Below are positions 26,382 to 37,243 of a DNA stretch of 64,000 bases, one piece after another (position 1 is the stretch's first letter; each line of letters opens with the position of its first letter). The notes beneath the pieces are model-generated. The model was not told the DNA's origin and did no database searches. It saw nothing but the letters and a program-made list of their open reading frames with translations. This DNA comes from Stutzerimonas stutzeri RCH2 (GTDB lineage: Bacteria; Pseudomonadota; Gammaproteobacteria; Pseudomonadales; Pseudomonadaceae): assembly GCF_000327065.1 (NCBI RefSeq), contig NC_019936.1, forward strand, positions 2,880,001 through 2,944,000, in the 5' to 3' direction. The position numbers and the translations under genes are program-made.

Positions 26382-27380
26382 TCAACGCTCGCCTTCGGTC
26401 TGCTCCAGCGGCACCACGATAAGTGCGGCACGTTGCCCTTCTGCCACATCAGCCATGGGAAACAGGATGCGCGCGCCCGGCTCATCGATCACCCAGCGCG
26501 CCCCGTCATCCTCGGCCAGCACGCTGCCGAGCGGAAGTGGTGCGAAATTCTCGATATCGCTGGGCACGCACAAACGAAACCGCGGACTGCGCTTGATGAC
26601 TTCGCGAGAAATCTGCAGCAACTGCGGCAACGCATGTGCAGCGACTGGTGCCTCGCGCCCCTCGATCATGCCGTACAGGCCCCGCTCGAACTGCACGACC
26701 GCCACAGGCAGGCTCTCGCCCGCGCCCTCGGCAAGCTCCAGTGTGAACGCCTCGGCGCCGTAGCGGGTGGACGTCATCGCGCTGAAGGTCGAGGTGGCCT
26801 GGCGCTGCAGCAGCACACCCTCGATCGCCAGTCGGTCCAGACGAGTTAACGACTCGGCCGAGACCTGCTCACACTCTCGCCAGGGGCAGATCGCGAACTG
26901 GGCAAGGCGTGATGGGCGCAGCGCCGAGTGCAGGTCATAGTGACGACGCTGGCGTCCGGCCCCGCTGAAAAAACCGCCAACCAGCGCTTCGAGCTCCGCC
27001 GCACGGATGGCTTCACCGCCCCATACATCCGCATGCTCGCCGCGAAACAGGCGGTTCAGATCGTGCTCGACCTGTCGCACCATTCGGCGCATCGCTGCCG
27101 GATTGGCGAACAGCAGCAACAGCGGAGCACGCGGCCGCACATCGTCCCGCGCGAGCGCACGGACCAGGCGATCCAGAACATGTATGGGGATGAGTTCGTT
27201 GCCGTGAATGCCTGCCGAAAGCAGCAGGTCGAGGCCTTGATCCTGGCCAGGTGGCGGCGACACCAGCAATGCGCCGTCGGCCAGCCAGTGCAGCTTCACC
27301 CCGCGCGGGGTGAGCTGGACCTTCTCGCAGGGCTCGCGCCCGGCGAGGGTCAGTTCCAGCAGCTTGCCAAGGGCGAGCAT
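26382..27380 (-). CDS. astE: Succinylglutamate desuccinylase
   Basis: Zinc carboxypeptidase-like enzyme of 332 residues that ends the arginine succinyltransferase pathway by splitting succinylglutamate to succinate and glutamate. Zinc ligands are H59 and E62 in GIHGNE and H151 in DLHSALR; the catalytic glutamate is E215 in TLELAEG. It lies 12 bases after the small gene at 27393 and in the same direction as the aminotransferase. The intermediate genes of the pathway (astA, astD, astB) are not here. Confidence 0.93.
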   Translation of the reverse strand: MLALGKLLELTLAGREPCEKVQLTPRGVKLHWLADGALLVSPPPGQDQGLDLLLSAGIHGNELIPIHVLDRLVRALARDDVRPRAPLLLLFANPAAMRRMVRQVEHDLNRLFRGEHADVWGGEAIRAAELEALVGGFFSGAGRQRRHYDLHSALRPSRLAQFAICPWRECEQVSAESLTRLDRLAIEGVLLQRQATSTFSAMTSTRYGAEAFTLELAEGAGESLPVAVVQFERGLYGMIEGREAPVAAHALPQLLQISREVIKRSPRFRLCVPSDIENFAPLPLGSVLAEDDGARWVIDEPGARILFPMADVAEGQRAALIVVPLEQTEGER

Positions 27381-27392
27381 GCCGGGGAATCG

Positions 27393-27674
27393 TCAGTGGT
27401 TGCAGTCAGGGCCGTGGACGTGCTCGTCGTCATCGGCTTCGGCCGGTTCCATTTCCAGCTGCAGGCTGACCAGATTGGTCGCCAGCGGACGCAGCACCAG
27501 ATTGGCGTACTCGGTGTCGCCATCCTCGACGTCTACACCGATCATCAGCTGACCGTTGCCAACCTGCTGAATCCATACCTCGCGACCCTGCCAGATCACG
27601 GCAAAACGGGTGCAGGAGGTTTCCAGTTGGGTTCCGTCAACATCTTCCAGAACCAGTTGCAGGCTATCGCTCAT
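27393..27674 (-). CDS. Small conserved protein between aminotransferase and astE
   Basis: A 93-residue acidic protein, predicted mostly beta (FAVIWQGREVWIQQVGNGQLMIGVDV). It ends in a metal-ligand-rich tail, DDDEHVHGPDCNH, with three histidines, one cysteine and several acids. I do not recognise a named family; small genes at this place are known in the Pseudomonas aru/ast cluster. The tight linkage to astE (12 bases) suggests a linked role, perhaps metal supply to AstE, which is speculation. Confidence 0.7.
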   Translation of the reverse strand: MSDSLQLVLEDVDGTQLETSCTRFAVIWQGREVWIQQVGNGQLMIGVDVEDGDTEYANLVLRPLATNLVSLQLEMEPAEADDDEHVHGPDCNH

Positions 27675-27729
27675 TTAAATGCTCTCGCTAGTAGAACGCG
27701 CGACGCCAGCAGCGCCGCGCTTGGGATGA

Positions 27730-29091
<1,362 letters not shown>

Positions 29092-29781
29092 TCAGCCGAA
29101 GTGTTCCTGGTCCAGGGCGATCGCCTGGTCCAGCGTCTCCAACAGCGCCTTGCGCACTTTCAGTTTGGTGTTCTTGTGCGCCACCATATTGATCTTCTTC
29201 AGCTGCTCGGCTGTGGCTTTGGCGACTGCCAACAGCTCGCCGGCCGGCACTACCTTGTCAAGGAAGCCGGCATCGACCGCGCTCGCCGGATCGAACATCT
29301 CGCCGTTGATCACCGAGCGGTGGAATGCGGATTTGCGCAGACGGTCGCGCGCCAGTTCGATACCGGCATGGTGCATTGTCATGCCGATCTGCACTTCATT
29401 GAGGCCGATATGGAACGGCCCTTCGACACCGATGCGGTAATCCGAAGACAGCAGCAGAAACGCACCCTTGGCAATCGCATGCCCTGGGCAGGCGACGATG
29501 ACCGGGAACGGGTGCGCCAGCATCCGCCGCGCAAAGGTCGAGCCGGTGGCAACCAGGGCCATGGCGTTCTGTGGACTGGAGGTCATGACCTTCAGGTCGT
29601 AGCCACCGGAAAGAATGCCCGGCTGCCCGGTAAGAATCACGATCGCGCGGTCCTGCTCGGCACGATCCAGTGCAGCGTTGAGCGCCTCGAATACCGCAGG
29701 CGAGAGCGCATTGACCTTGCCATTGCACAGCGTCAGCGTGGCGACGCCGTCTTCGAATTGGTAAGAGACCAGCTCACTCAT
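29092..29781 (-). CDS. Enoyl-CoA hydratase/isomerase (crotonase) family protein
   Basis: A 229-residue crotonase-fold protein, slightly short for the family. The oxyanion-hole regions are visible as GQPGILSGGYDLKVM and CPGHAIAKGAFLLLSSDYRIG. The usual catalytic glutamates are not obvious: around the second site the sequence is LNEVQIGMTMHHAGIELAR, with one Glu in LNEVQIG. The C-terminal trimerisation helix ends in DQAIALDQEHFG. The exact acyl-CoA substrate cannot be told. Single gene with its own terminator. Confidence 0.85.
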   Translation of the reverse strand: MSELVSYQFEDGVATLTLCNGKVNALSPAVFEALNAALDRAEQDRAIVILTGQPGILSGGYDLKVMTSSPQNAMALVATGSTFARRMLAHPFPVIVACPGHAIAKGAFLLLSSDYRIGVEGPFHIGLNEVQIGMTMHHAGIELARDRLRKSAFHRSVINGEMFDPASAVDAGFLDKVVPAGELLAVAKATAEQLKKINMVAHKNTKLKVRKALLETLDQAIALDQEHFG

Positions 29782-29908
29782 GACGAGATTCCTTGTTTTT
29801 GAAGTGCGCAGACGTTACCCAGCACTCCGGTTCAGGTAAAGCACGATGACCGACCGACCGGTCACGCCTGGGACCTCAAATGCCGGCTAGAGTCATGGTT
29901 GCTGACGC

Positions 29909-31198
29909 TCAGGCATCCTGCTCGAAGGATGCGAGTGTCTGTGGATGCAGGATGGATTGCAGTTCCGGATCGGCGATATGCAACCCGAAGGAGCCGTCGG
30001 GCAAGCCAATGGAAATTCGATAGGGAGTGCCCTCTGCGTCCACCGTGACCTGGGCGAGGTCCAGATAGCGCGCAGCACAGCGCTGCTTGGCGGCATCGCG
30101 CAGGACCACGACGCGCGGCCGCAGCTGAAACTGCTTGTGTTTCTCCACCACCACGGCGACTTCACCAGTATGCAGTTCAACCAGTGTGCCGACCGGGAAC
30201 GCGCCCAGCCAGCGGATGAATTCCAGCACCAGATCCTCGTCAAACTGCCTGCCACTGCCACTGCGCAGAATCTCGAAAGCCGCCTGGACCGGTCGCGCGC
30301 AATCGTAGGCCCGATGGCTGGTGATTGCATCGAATGCATCGACGATGGTGATGATGCGCGTCATGTAGGAAATCTGCGCGGGTCCGGAACCTAACGGGTA
30401 GCCGGTGCCATCGAGCCGCTCATGGTGGCCGTACGCCGCATGCAGCGCTGCCTCAGGAACTCCCGGCTGCGCCCGAAGCGCTTCCAGGCCGAAGACCGGG
30501 TGCCGCTTGATGACTTCGAACTCCTGCGACGTCAGCTTGCCCGGCTTGTTGAGAATCTGCGGATCAATGCGCATCTTGCCGACGTCATGCAGCAGACCGG
30601 CCATGCCCAGCAACTGCAGCTTGTCATCCTGCAGCCCGAGATGGTTGCCGAACCCCATCGCCATGATCGAAACGGACAGGCAATGCAGGCTGGTATACAG
30701 ATCCTTGTTCTTCAGCCGAATCAGCCAGAGCATGGCGCTCTCGTTGCGCAGCATGCTTTCCAGATTGCGCTTGACCGCACCGTGGCACGCCCGGGTATCG
30801 ATGACCCGCCCATGCTGGACATCGGCGAGCACCTGCTCAATCAGCTGGGAGCCATCCTGGTAGGCCGAACGAGCTTCTTCCACTTCAGTCGAGAGCGCGT
30901 GATACGTACGCTCCTGCGGTTTGCGCGCACGCGGCGTAGCGGTTGCGACCGGAACACCGTGCTGCAGACGGACTCGCCGCGTATCGTCGACATAGACATA
31001 GTCACAACAGCTGCGAACCTTACGTATCTCACCGGGCGTCAGTAGCGGGAACCCCTGGAATGCGAAGTTCGTTTCGCTCCATGGTCGGTCCAGCTCGCAG
31101 ACATACATACCCAATTCCAGGCTGGCGACAGCCACCCGGCGACGGGTCGGCACCAACAGGGTATCGGTATGGTTGTCTGATTGGCTTGTCCGTCGCAT
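29909..31198 (-). CDS. HD-GYP protein with N-terminal DUF3391
   Basis: A 429-residue predicted c-di-GMP phosphodiesterase. The N-terminal DUF3391-like part (about 15-120) precedes an HD-GYP domain with H204-D205 in LLHDVGKMRIDP, HH at 258-259 and GTGYP at 264-268; all core residues are kept. A beta-rich C-terminal extension (about 355-429) follows. I start at the ATG at 31196-31198 (MRRTSQSDNHTDT); a TTG at 31231 would add 11 residues. It is a single-gene unit and soluble, unlike the receiver-linked HD-GYP at 10.8 kb. Confidence 0.88.
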   Translation of the reverse strand: MRRTSQSDNHTDTLLVPTRRRVAVASLELGMYVCELDRPWSETNFAFQGFPLLTPGEIRKVRSCCDYVYVDDTRRVRLQHGVPVATATPRARKPQERTYHALSTEVEEARSAYQDGSQLIEQVLADVQHGRVIDTRACHGAVKRNLESMLRNESAMLWLIRLKNKDLYTSLHCLSVSIMAMGFGNHLGLQDDKLQLLGMAGLLHDVGKMRIDPQILNKPGKLTSQEFEVIKRHPVFGLEALRAQPGVPEAALHAAYGHHERLDGTGYPLGSGPAQISYMTRIITIVDAFDAITSHRAYDCARPVQAAFEILRSGSGRQFDEDLVLEFIRWLGAFPVGTLVELHTGEVAVVVEKHKQFQLRPRVVVLRDAAKQRCAARYLDLAQVTVDAEGTPYRISIGLPDGSFGLHIADPELQSILHPQTLASFEQDA

Positions 31199-31403
31199 GG
31201 GACAGGTGCGCTCCGCTCGGCTTCTTTCCAAAATAACCCAGGCAGTGACCCGGGTTGCAACAGCAGTCTAGCGGAACATGCTGCCCGTCACCTGCGCGAA
31301 GCCGGATTTGTTAAGCGCATGAATAAGCTAAAAAAGTTTTTGCCAAAGGCAGTGCGTTCGATTACATTAGCGCGCCTCGACGGACATGAACCTCCGTCGA
31401 TCC

Positions 31404-31493
31404 GGTGAGGTGTCCGAGCGGTTGAAGGAGCACGCCTGGAAAGTGTGTATACGAGAAATCGTATCAAGGGTTCGAATCCCTTCCTCACCGCCA
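31404..31493 (+). tRNA. tRNA-Ser (anticodon GGA)
   Basis: A full 90-base tRNA including the encoded CCA. Acceptor arms GGTGAGG (31404-31410) and CCTCACC (31483-31489) pair perfectly; the anticodon stem CACGC/GTGTG closes the loop CTGGAAA, giving anticodon GGA. A long variable arm (TACGA/TCGTA) marks a class II serine tRNA. The T-arm holds TTCGAAT. A strong terminator follows. Confidence 0.97.
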
Positions 31494-31507
31494 TATTCGA
31501 ATCAAGC

Positions 31508-31542
31508 AAAACCCCTGACTTCATACGAAGTCAGGGGTTTTT
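31508..31542 (+). terminator. Intrinsic terminator of tRNA-Ser
   Basis: A 15-bp stem, including the A/T flanks (AAAACCCCTGACTTC and its complement), with loop ATAC and a run of T on the plus side, 15 bases after the tRNA. Confidence 0.85.
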
Positions 31543-31646
31543 GCGTTTAAGGTCCAACGCTCGCCTGCCATACATCCGCCGTCGGTTGCCGCCCTGACCA
31601 AAGCTGTAGCAGATTCGCCCTTCTCTCCTCTTTCGAGACGAAGCCC

Positions 31647-32072
31647 ATGGGCGACCCTTATGATCTGCAGCGTTTCGTCGATGCCCAGCAGGCTCACTAC
31701 GAGCAAGCGCTTAATGAACTGCGCAGCGGCCGAAAGCATTCGCACTGGATGTGGTTCATCTTTCCGCAACTTCAGGGCCTGGGCCGTAGCGCCATGGCAC
31801 AGCGCTACGCCATCTCGGGTCGCGATGAAGCAATCGCTTACCTGCAGCACCCTTTACTGGGAGCGAGGCTGCGGGCGTGCACCGAGGCGATGCTCGAACA
31901 CGGCACTCGCAGCGCTCGACAGATCCTGGGTAGCCCGGATGACCTGAAATTTCATTCCAGCATGACGCTATTTGCCCAGGCGGCATCGGACCCAGCGCTA
32001 TTCGAACAGGCCTTACAGGTCTTTTTCAACGGCCGACCGGATCCGGCCAGCCTGGAGCGACTGAGCGACTGA
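31647..32072 (+). CDS. DUF1810 family protein
   Basis: A 141-residue soluble helical protein with the DUF1810 hallmarks: YDLQRFVDAQ near the start, the HSHWMWFIFPQLQGLG block at about 32-47, and DDLKFHSSMTLFA near residue 98-110. Family function is not established. It follows the tRNA-Ser terminator and is convergent with the secreted protein gene at 32107. Confidence 0.88.
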   Translation: MGDPYDLQRFVDAQQAHYEQALNELRSGRKHSHWMWFIFPQLQGLGRSAMAQRYAISGRDEAIAYLQHPLLGARLRACTEAMLEHGTRSARQILGSPDDLKFHSSMTLFAQAASDPALFEQALQVFFNGRPDPASLERLSD

Positions 32073-32106
32073 GCAGCGACAGCGCTGCACAGCCATGCCA
32101 AACCAC

Positions 32107-32619
32107 TTAACGTTGACCGGCAGCACCACCCATCGCACCGCCAGTCGCAGCGCCTCCGCTGTCCGCGCCGCCGGCTTCGTTACCGCCACCTGTTCCGATT
32201 CCACCCGGCGGTGTGACACCACCCTGACCCGCGTTTCCATTGGCACCACCCGGAGTCGCCTGCGGCTGCGTAGTACCCGGAGCAGGAGTGGTTCCCAAGC
32301 CACGATTCGGCTGTTGCACATTGTCCTGGGCGCTCGGCAGACCGGTACCGGCGGGCCGGTTCGCGGCGCCGGGCGCATTGGGCTGTGGATTGATGGCATC
32401 GCTCTGCACGCCGCCGCGATTGAGGCCCTGCGCATCGTTCCCGGTCGCCGCAGGCTCGCGGATATGGTTGATATCTCGGCCGATCTGCTGGCGATTTTCC
32501 TCCAAGTCGGCACCCATCTGCTCGCGCTCCTGCTGCAGGGTCATATTCTCCTGCTGGGCGAACGCAGCCGTCGAAACGGCAGCGAGCAGCAGTATCAGCG
32601 ATAGCTTCGGCTTGTTCAT
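32107..32619 (-). CDS. Secreted low-complexity Gly/Pro/Gln/Asn-rich protein
   Basis: A 170-residue protein starting MNKPKLSLILLLAAVS with a clear signal peptide (cleavage near AFA-QQENM). A short charged helical part (TLQQEREQMGADLEENRQQIGRDI) is followed by about 120 residues of low complexity rich in Gly, Pro, Asn, Gln, Ala and Thr, probably disordered. GGAGGG stands 6 bases before the ATG at 32617-32619. No family recognised. Likely periplasmic or surface-exposed. Confidence 0.75.
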   Translation of the reverse strand: MNKPKLSLILLLAAVSTAAFAQQENMTLQQEREQMGADLEENRQQIGRDINHIREPAATGNDAQGLNRGGVQSDAINPQPNAPGAANRPAGTGLPSAQDNVQQPNRGLGTTPAPGTTQPQATPGGANGNAGQGGVTPPGGIGTGGGNEAGGADSGGAATGGAMGGAAGQR

Positions 32620-32846
32620 TGGTTGCCCTCCGATTGGGTTACTCAAGGAAGACAACCAAAAGCCCGGCGCAACTTCATTGACCCGTCAATTTACTGGTGC
32701 GGAACTTGCTTGCTCATTTATAGCCAGGCGAACGTCCGGTACGTCTCGTTTCCGTCGCACGATTTATGGAAATCACAAACACCGTACCGTCTCGGTCCTT
32801 TCGGCAAGGCGACAATTCGCTGCACACAAGAATAAAAGGCCATGTC

Positions 32847-32942
32847 ATGCTCAAGCAGAAGAAGTTCCGGCAGGCGACCCTGATCGTCATCGCCACGGCA
32901 GTGATTCTGATCCTGCCCAATCTGACCCGTATATTCAGCTGA
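32847..32942 (+). CDS. Small single-span membrane protein (31 aa)
   Basis: A short frame with AAAAGG seven bases before the ATG codes for 31 residues: a basic start (MLKQKKFRQ), a hydrophobic helix (ATLIVIATAVILILP) and a polar end. The basic N-terminus would keep the start in the cytoplasm. It ends 35 bases before the rhodanese gene and may be co-transcribed. Coding is inferred from ribosome site and amphipathic layout only. Confidence 0.5.
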   Translation: MLKQKKFRQATLIVIATAVILILPNLTRIFS

Positions 32943-32977
32943 GCGCGCGCCTCAGGCGCGCCCATGAGGAAGCCCTG

Positions 32978-33334
32978 ATGCGTACGCCCGCCCTGTTCGT
33001 TTTACTTGCGTTAAGCCTCGGCGCCACGGCCGGCGAGATCGACCGAACCACCGCGCTGCAGGTCATGCAACAACCGGACGCTGTTCTGATTGATGTCAGG
33101 ACCGCCGAAGAATTCGCCGAAGGTGCGCTACCTGGCGCCAGACGAATCGAGACACCAGATCTTGCCCAGCGCATCGGCAATATCGCGCCCGACAAGGACA
33201 CACCCGTGGTGCTCTACTGCCGCAGCGGCCGGCGCTCGTCGGCCGCGCAGGAGGTCTTGGAGAAGCTTGGCTACAGCCAGGTCATCAATGCCGGCGGCTA
33301 CGATCAGCTTGCCGCCATCCTGCAGCGCAACTGA
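32978..33334 (+). CDS. Periplasmic rhodanese-like sulfurtransferase
   Basis: A 118-residue single-domain rhodanese with a signal peptide (MRTPALFVLLALSLGATA-G). The active-site loop LYCRSGRRS contains C81, and LIDVRTAEEF is the standard N-terminal rhodanese motif. The size and export resemble PspE-type periplasmic sulfurtransferases. The ATG at 32978 has GAGGA 7 bases upstream; the large open frame to 32240 is a shadow of the opposite gene. Confidence 0.88.
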   Translation: MRTPALFVLLALSLGATAGEIDRTTALQVMQQPDAVLIDVRTAEEFAEGALPGARRIETPDLAQRIGNIAPDKDTPVVLYCRSGRRSSAAQEVLEKLGYSQVINAGGYDQLAAILQRN

Positions 33335-33464
33335 AGCGCGCATTCGCCGATAGCGCCTGCCACGCTCGCCCTGCCGGCCACCGACAAGGGAACTTATGCG
33401 CAGCAAGGACCACTGAAAAACGTGGTCTTTGCCGCATCAAGCGCACCCTTGCCGGAGGATATGG

Positions 33465-34607
33465 ATGAATTGGGACGCCCTGCTCAACGAGACATTCTGG
33501 ATCAACCTGGCGATCGTGCTGGGCATCACCATCGTCAGTTTTCTGGTCCTGCGCACCATTCTTGGCATCGTGACCCGGCGCCTGAGCAAGCTGGCGAGCG
33601 GAGCGAAAACCAAGTTTCTCGGCATCGCCGCCGAACTGCTTTCACGCACCAGCAACCTGCTGATTCTGGCGTTCTCGCTGCTCATCGCCCTGAAGACGGT
33701 CGAATTGTCGCCACGCTGGGAATCGACCATGTCCCACGGCTGGTTCATCGCCTTGGCGTTCCAGTTCGCACTGTGGATGGACACCGGCGTGCGTCTCTGG
33801 ATGGAAAGCCTGACCCGCGACGGCAAGGCACGCAATCCGGTCACCACCACCATCATCGGCATCATGATCCGCATCGTGGTCTGGACCATGATGCTGCTGT
33901 CGATCCTCGCCAACCTGGGCGTCGACATCACCGCCATGGTCGCCAGCCTCGGTGTCGGCGGTATCGCCATCGCCCTGGCCGTGCAGACGCTACTGAGCGA
34001 CATCTTCGCCTCGCTTTCCATCGGCGTGGACAAGCCCTTCGAGATTGGCGACTTCGTGGTGTTCGGCGAGGTGGCCGGCAACATCGAGCACATCGGTCTG
34101 AAGACCACGCGCATCCGCGCACTCAGCGGTGAGCAGGTGGTGATTGCCAACGCGGATCTGCTGCGCCAGATCGTGCACAACTACAAGCGCATGAACACCC
34201 GGCGAATCGTGTTCAAGTTCGGCATCACCTACAACACGCCCACCGACAAGGTGAAAGAGGTCGCGGCACTGGTGAAGCGCATCATCGACGGCATCGAAGT
34301 GGCCAAGTTCGACCGTGCGCATTTTCTCGGCTTCGACGACAGCCAGCTGACCTTCGAGGTCGTCTACATCATGCAGGTCTCGGACTACAACCGGTACATG
34401 GACACCCAGCAGGAGATCAACCTGGCGCTGCTCGAGGGCATGCGCGAGATGGGCGTGCAGTTCGCCTTCCCGACCCGCAGCGTGGAGTTCATCGGTGGCA
34501 GCCTGCCGGAAATAAGCGTGGCCGGCGTCCCGCAGGAAAAACCCGCCGCCAACCAGAACGGAGTAGACGCCGAGCGCCAATCCCGCGACGCCCAGCCACG
34601 CGCTTGA
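33465..34607 (+). CDS. MscS-family mechanosensitive channel protein
   Basis: A 380-residue small-conductance channel homologue. There are about five membrane segments: at roughly 12-30, 60-80, 100-115, 133-155 and the pore helix (SLGVGGIAIALAVQTLLSDIFASL, split by small residues as in MscS TM3). The beta domain follows (DKPFEIGDFVV, TTRIRALSGEQVVIANADLL), then an alpha-beta C-terminal domain and a disordered tail. The ATG at 33465 has GGAGG 6 bases upstream; another ATG 4 bases earlier is out of frame. Confidence 0.9.
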   Translation: MNWDALLNETFWINLAIVLGITIVSFLVLRTILGIVTRRLSKLASGAKTKFLGIAAELLSRTSNLLILAFSLLIALKTVELSPRWESTMSHGWFIALAFQFALWMDTGVRLWMESLTRDGKARNPVTTTIIGIMIRIVVWTMMLLSILANLGVDITAMVASLGVGGIAIALAVQTLLSDIFASLSIGVDKPFEIGDFVVFGEVAGNIEHIGLKTTRIRALSGEQVVIANADLLRQIVHNYKRMNTRRIVFKFGITYNTPTDKVKEVAALVKRIIDGIEVAKFDRAHFLGFDDSQLTFEVVYIMQVSDYNRYMDTQQEINLALLEGMREMGVQFAFPTRSVEFIGGSLPEISVAGVPQEKPAANQNGVDAERQSRDAQPRA

Positions 34608-34716
34608 CCCATCCCGGTGTCGCCGCAACCCGCGGCTACACCTCGTCCCTTCGCCGCAGCGGCGCAAGCGCCTATGCTGAAGACGGAAGCTTTTCGAACC
34701 TAAAAGGATAAGACTC

Positions 34717-37183
34717 ATGACGCTGCTCTGGTTACTGGTCCTGCTGCTCGGCATCGCTGTACTCGCCCACCTGCGCGTGTCGCCGGTGCCGGCGCTGGTG
34801 ATCGTCGCCACCTACCTGATCTTCATGACGACCGCCGACACGTCCGGCGTGGTGGTATTCCTGCTCTGGTTGACATTGATTGCCGTCGCGGTGCCGCTGC
34901 TAGTCGCGGATGTTCGCCGCAAGTATTTCAGCGGGCCGATGTTCGACTGGTTCAAGAAGGTGCTACCGCCGATTTCCGCCACCGAGCGCGACGCCATCGA
35001 CGCTGGCACCGTGTGGTGGGACGGCGAGCTGTTCAGCGGCCGCCCGAACTGGGACACCCTGCTCGGCTATCCGAAGGCGCGCCTGACCGCGGAAGAACAA
35101 GCCTTCCTCGACGGCCCTACCGAAACGCTCTGCGCACTGGTCAGCGAATGGGATATCGCGCAACGAATGGACCTGCCGCCGGCCGCCTGGGAGTACATCA
35201 AGGCCGAAGGCTTCTTTGCCCTGATCATCCCCAAGGAATACGGCGGCAAGGGCTTTTCCGCCTATGCCCATTCGCAGATCGTGATGAAGCTGGCGACCCG
35301 CAGCGGCGACCTGGCCAGCACCGTCATGGTGCCCAACTCCCTCGGCCCAGCCGAGCTGCTGATGCACTACGGCACTGAAGAGCAGCGCAACCACTACCTG
35401 CCACGCCTCGCCAACGGCACCGATATCCCCTGCTTCGCCCTGACTGGCCCCTACGCCGGCTCCGACGCCGGCGCGATGAACGACAGCGGCGTGATCTGCC
35501 GCGGCCAATGGCAAGGCGAAGAAGTGCTCGGCCTGCGCCTGAACTGGGAGAAGCGCTACATCACCCTCGGCCCGGTGGCGACCCTGCTCGGTGTGGCCTT
35601 CAAGACCTACGACCCGGATCACCTGCTCGGCGATGAGGAAGAACTGGGCATTAGCCTGGCGCTGATCCCCACCGACACCCCCGGCGTCGACATTGGCCGC
35701 CGTCACTTGCCACTCGGCGCAGCCTTCATGAACGGGCCGAACTGGGGCAAGGACGTCTTCGTGCCGCTGGAAGCGATCATCGGCGGCCGCGACATGATCG
35801 GCAAAGGCTGGATGATGTTGATGAACTGCCTGTCGGTCGGTCGTTCCATTTCCCTGCCCGCGACCGGCACCAGCGCCGCCAAGGTCTGCAGCTACGTGGG
35901 TGGCCGCTATGCGCAGGTCCGCGAGCAGTTCAATGTCCCGCTGGCCGCCTTCGAAGGCATTCAGGAGCCACTGGCGCGCATCGGCGGCAACGCCTGGCTG
36001 ATGGATGCCGCGCGCATCCTTACCGCCAACGCCGTCGACCTGGACCGCCAACGCCGTCGACCTGGGCGAAAAGCCCTCGGTGCTGTCGGCGATACTCAAG
36101 TACCACCTCACCGAGCGCGGCCGCGCGTGCATTACCGATGCCATGGATATTCACGGCGGCAAGGGCATCATCCTCGGCCCGAACAATTACCTGGGACGGC
36201 TGTGGCTGTCGGCGCCGATCTCCATCACCGTCGAAGGCGCCAACATCCTTTCGCGCAACCTGATGATCTTCGGCCAGGGCGCAATCCGCTGCCACCCGTT
36301 CGTGCTGCGTGAGATGGAGCTGGTCCACGAGACGGATCGCGAAGCGGCAGTCGTGAAGTTCGACGACTTGCTGATGCAGCACATCGGCTTCGCCGTCAGC
36401 AATACCGCCAGCACCCTGCTGCTGGGGCTGAGCTTCGGTCTGATGGGGCGAGTGCCAGGGACGAGCGTCACCCAGCCCTACTTCCGCGCGCTCAACCGCA
36501 TCGCCGCGGCGTTCGCCATGCTGGCGGACCTGTCGATGATGCTGCTGGGTGGCGAACTCAAGCGCCGCGAACGGCTGTCAGCACGTCTGGGCGACGTACT
36601 CAGCCATCTCTATCTCGCCTCCGCAGCGCTCAAGCAGTTCCATGACCTCGGCCACCCGACCGCGCAGGAGCCACTGCTGCGCTGGGCGCTGGAAGATTGC
36701 CTGGAGAAAGCCGAAAGCGCGCTACGTGACGTGCTGGCCAACTTCCCCAACCGCATCCTCGGGCACCTGCTGCATGCCTTGGTATTCCCCTTCGGCGCAC
36801 GCCACAAAGGGCCGTCGGATGTACTGGACGCCGAAGTCGCCGCCCTGCTCGGCCGTCCGGAGGGCGATCCGGCGTTGGAAAGCATTCTCGACGGCATGTA
36901 TCGCCCGCATGATCCAGAGCAGCCCCTCGGTTCACTGAAGCACGCGTTCGAGGCCATTGCCAGCAGTCAGGGCACGGCGAAGAAACTGGCCAAGGCGGTG
37001 AAGGCCGGCACCGTACAACCCGCCCCCGGCGAGAGCCTGGTCGACGCAGCATTGACGGCCGGTGTCATCGACGCCGTCGAAGCTGAGCAGCTGCGAACGG
37101 CGGAACTCGCTCGACGCAAGGTCATCGACGTCGACGACTTCGCCAAGGAAGCGCTGGAACTGCAGGAAGGCCGTATCCGCTGA
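34717..37183 (+). pseudogene. fadE: Acyl-CoA dehydrogenase FadE, interrupted by a 22-bp tandem duplication
   Basis: Beta-oxidation dehydrogenase of the long FadE type: two N-terminal membrane helices (about 1-60), then acyl-CoA dehydrogenase domains and a C-terminal extension. Frame one runs from 34717 to a stop at 36312; the correct C-terminal frame resumes near residue 443 and runs to 37183. Between them the 22 bases at 36022-36043 are repeated exactly at 36044-36065, which shifts the frame by one. Removing one copy restores 815 codons, giving 814 residues, the expected FadE length, and joins TANAVDL to GEKPSVLSAI. The lesion falls before the region with MDIHGGKGIILGPNNYLGR, which contributes to the active site, so the truncated product should be inactive. 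Confidence 0.9.
36022..36065 (+). repeat. Exact 22-bp tandem duplication inside fadE
   Basis: Two identical copies (36022-36043, 36044-36065), each starting ACCGCCAACG and ending CGACCTGG. Because 22 is not a multiple of three, the duplication frameshifts fadE. Slippage between copies could restore the gene. Confidence 0.95.
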
Positions 37184-37198
37184 CGGCACCGACGCGAC

Positions 37199-37239
37199 CG
37201 CAGCGCAGGGTGAGCCCTGGAAGCTCACCCGACGCTGCG
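37199..37239. terminator. Nested hairpin between convergent fadE and rstB-like genes
   Basis: An inner stem GGGTGAGC/GCTCACCC and an outer stem CGCAGCG/CGCTGCG lie in the 60-base gap between converging stops. No U-run; probably a bidirectional terminator. Confidence 0.5.
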
Positions 37240-37243
37240 ACGC

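Noticed and set aside
31404..31542. tRNA-Ser as an integration site for a genomic island
   Set aside because: Flanking genes are ordinary conserved ones, no integrase is near, and no repeat of the tRNA 3' end was noticed; the accessory island begins 13 kb away.
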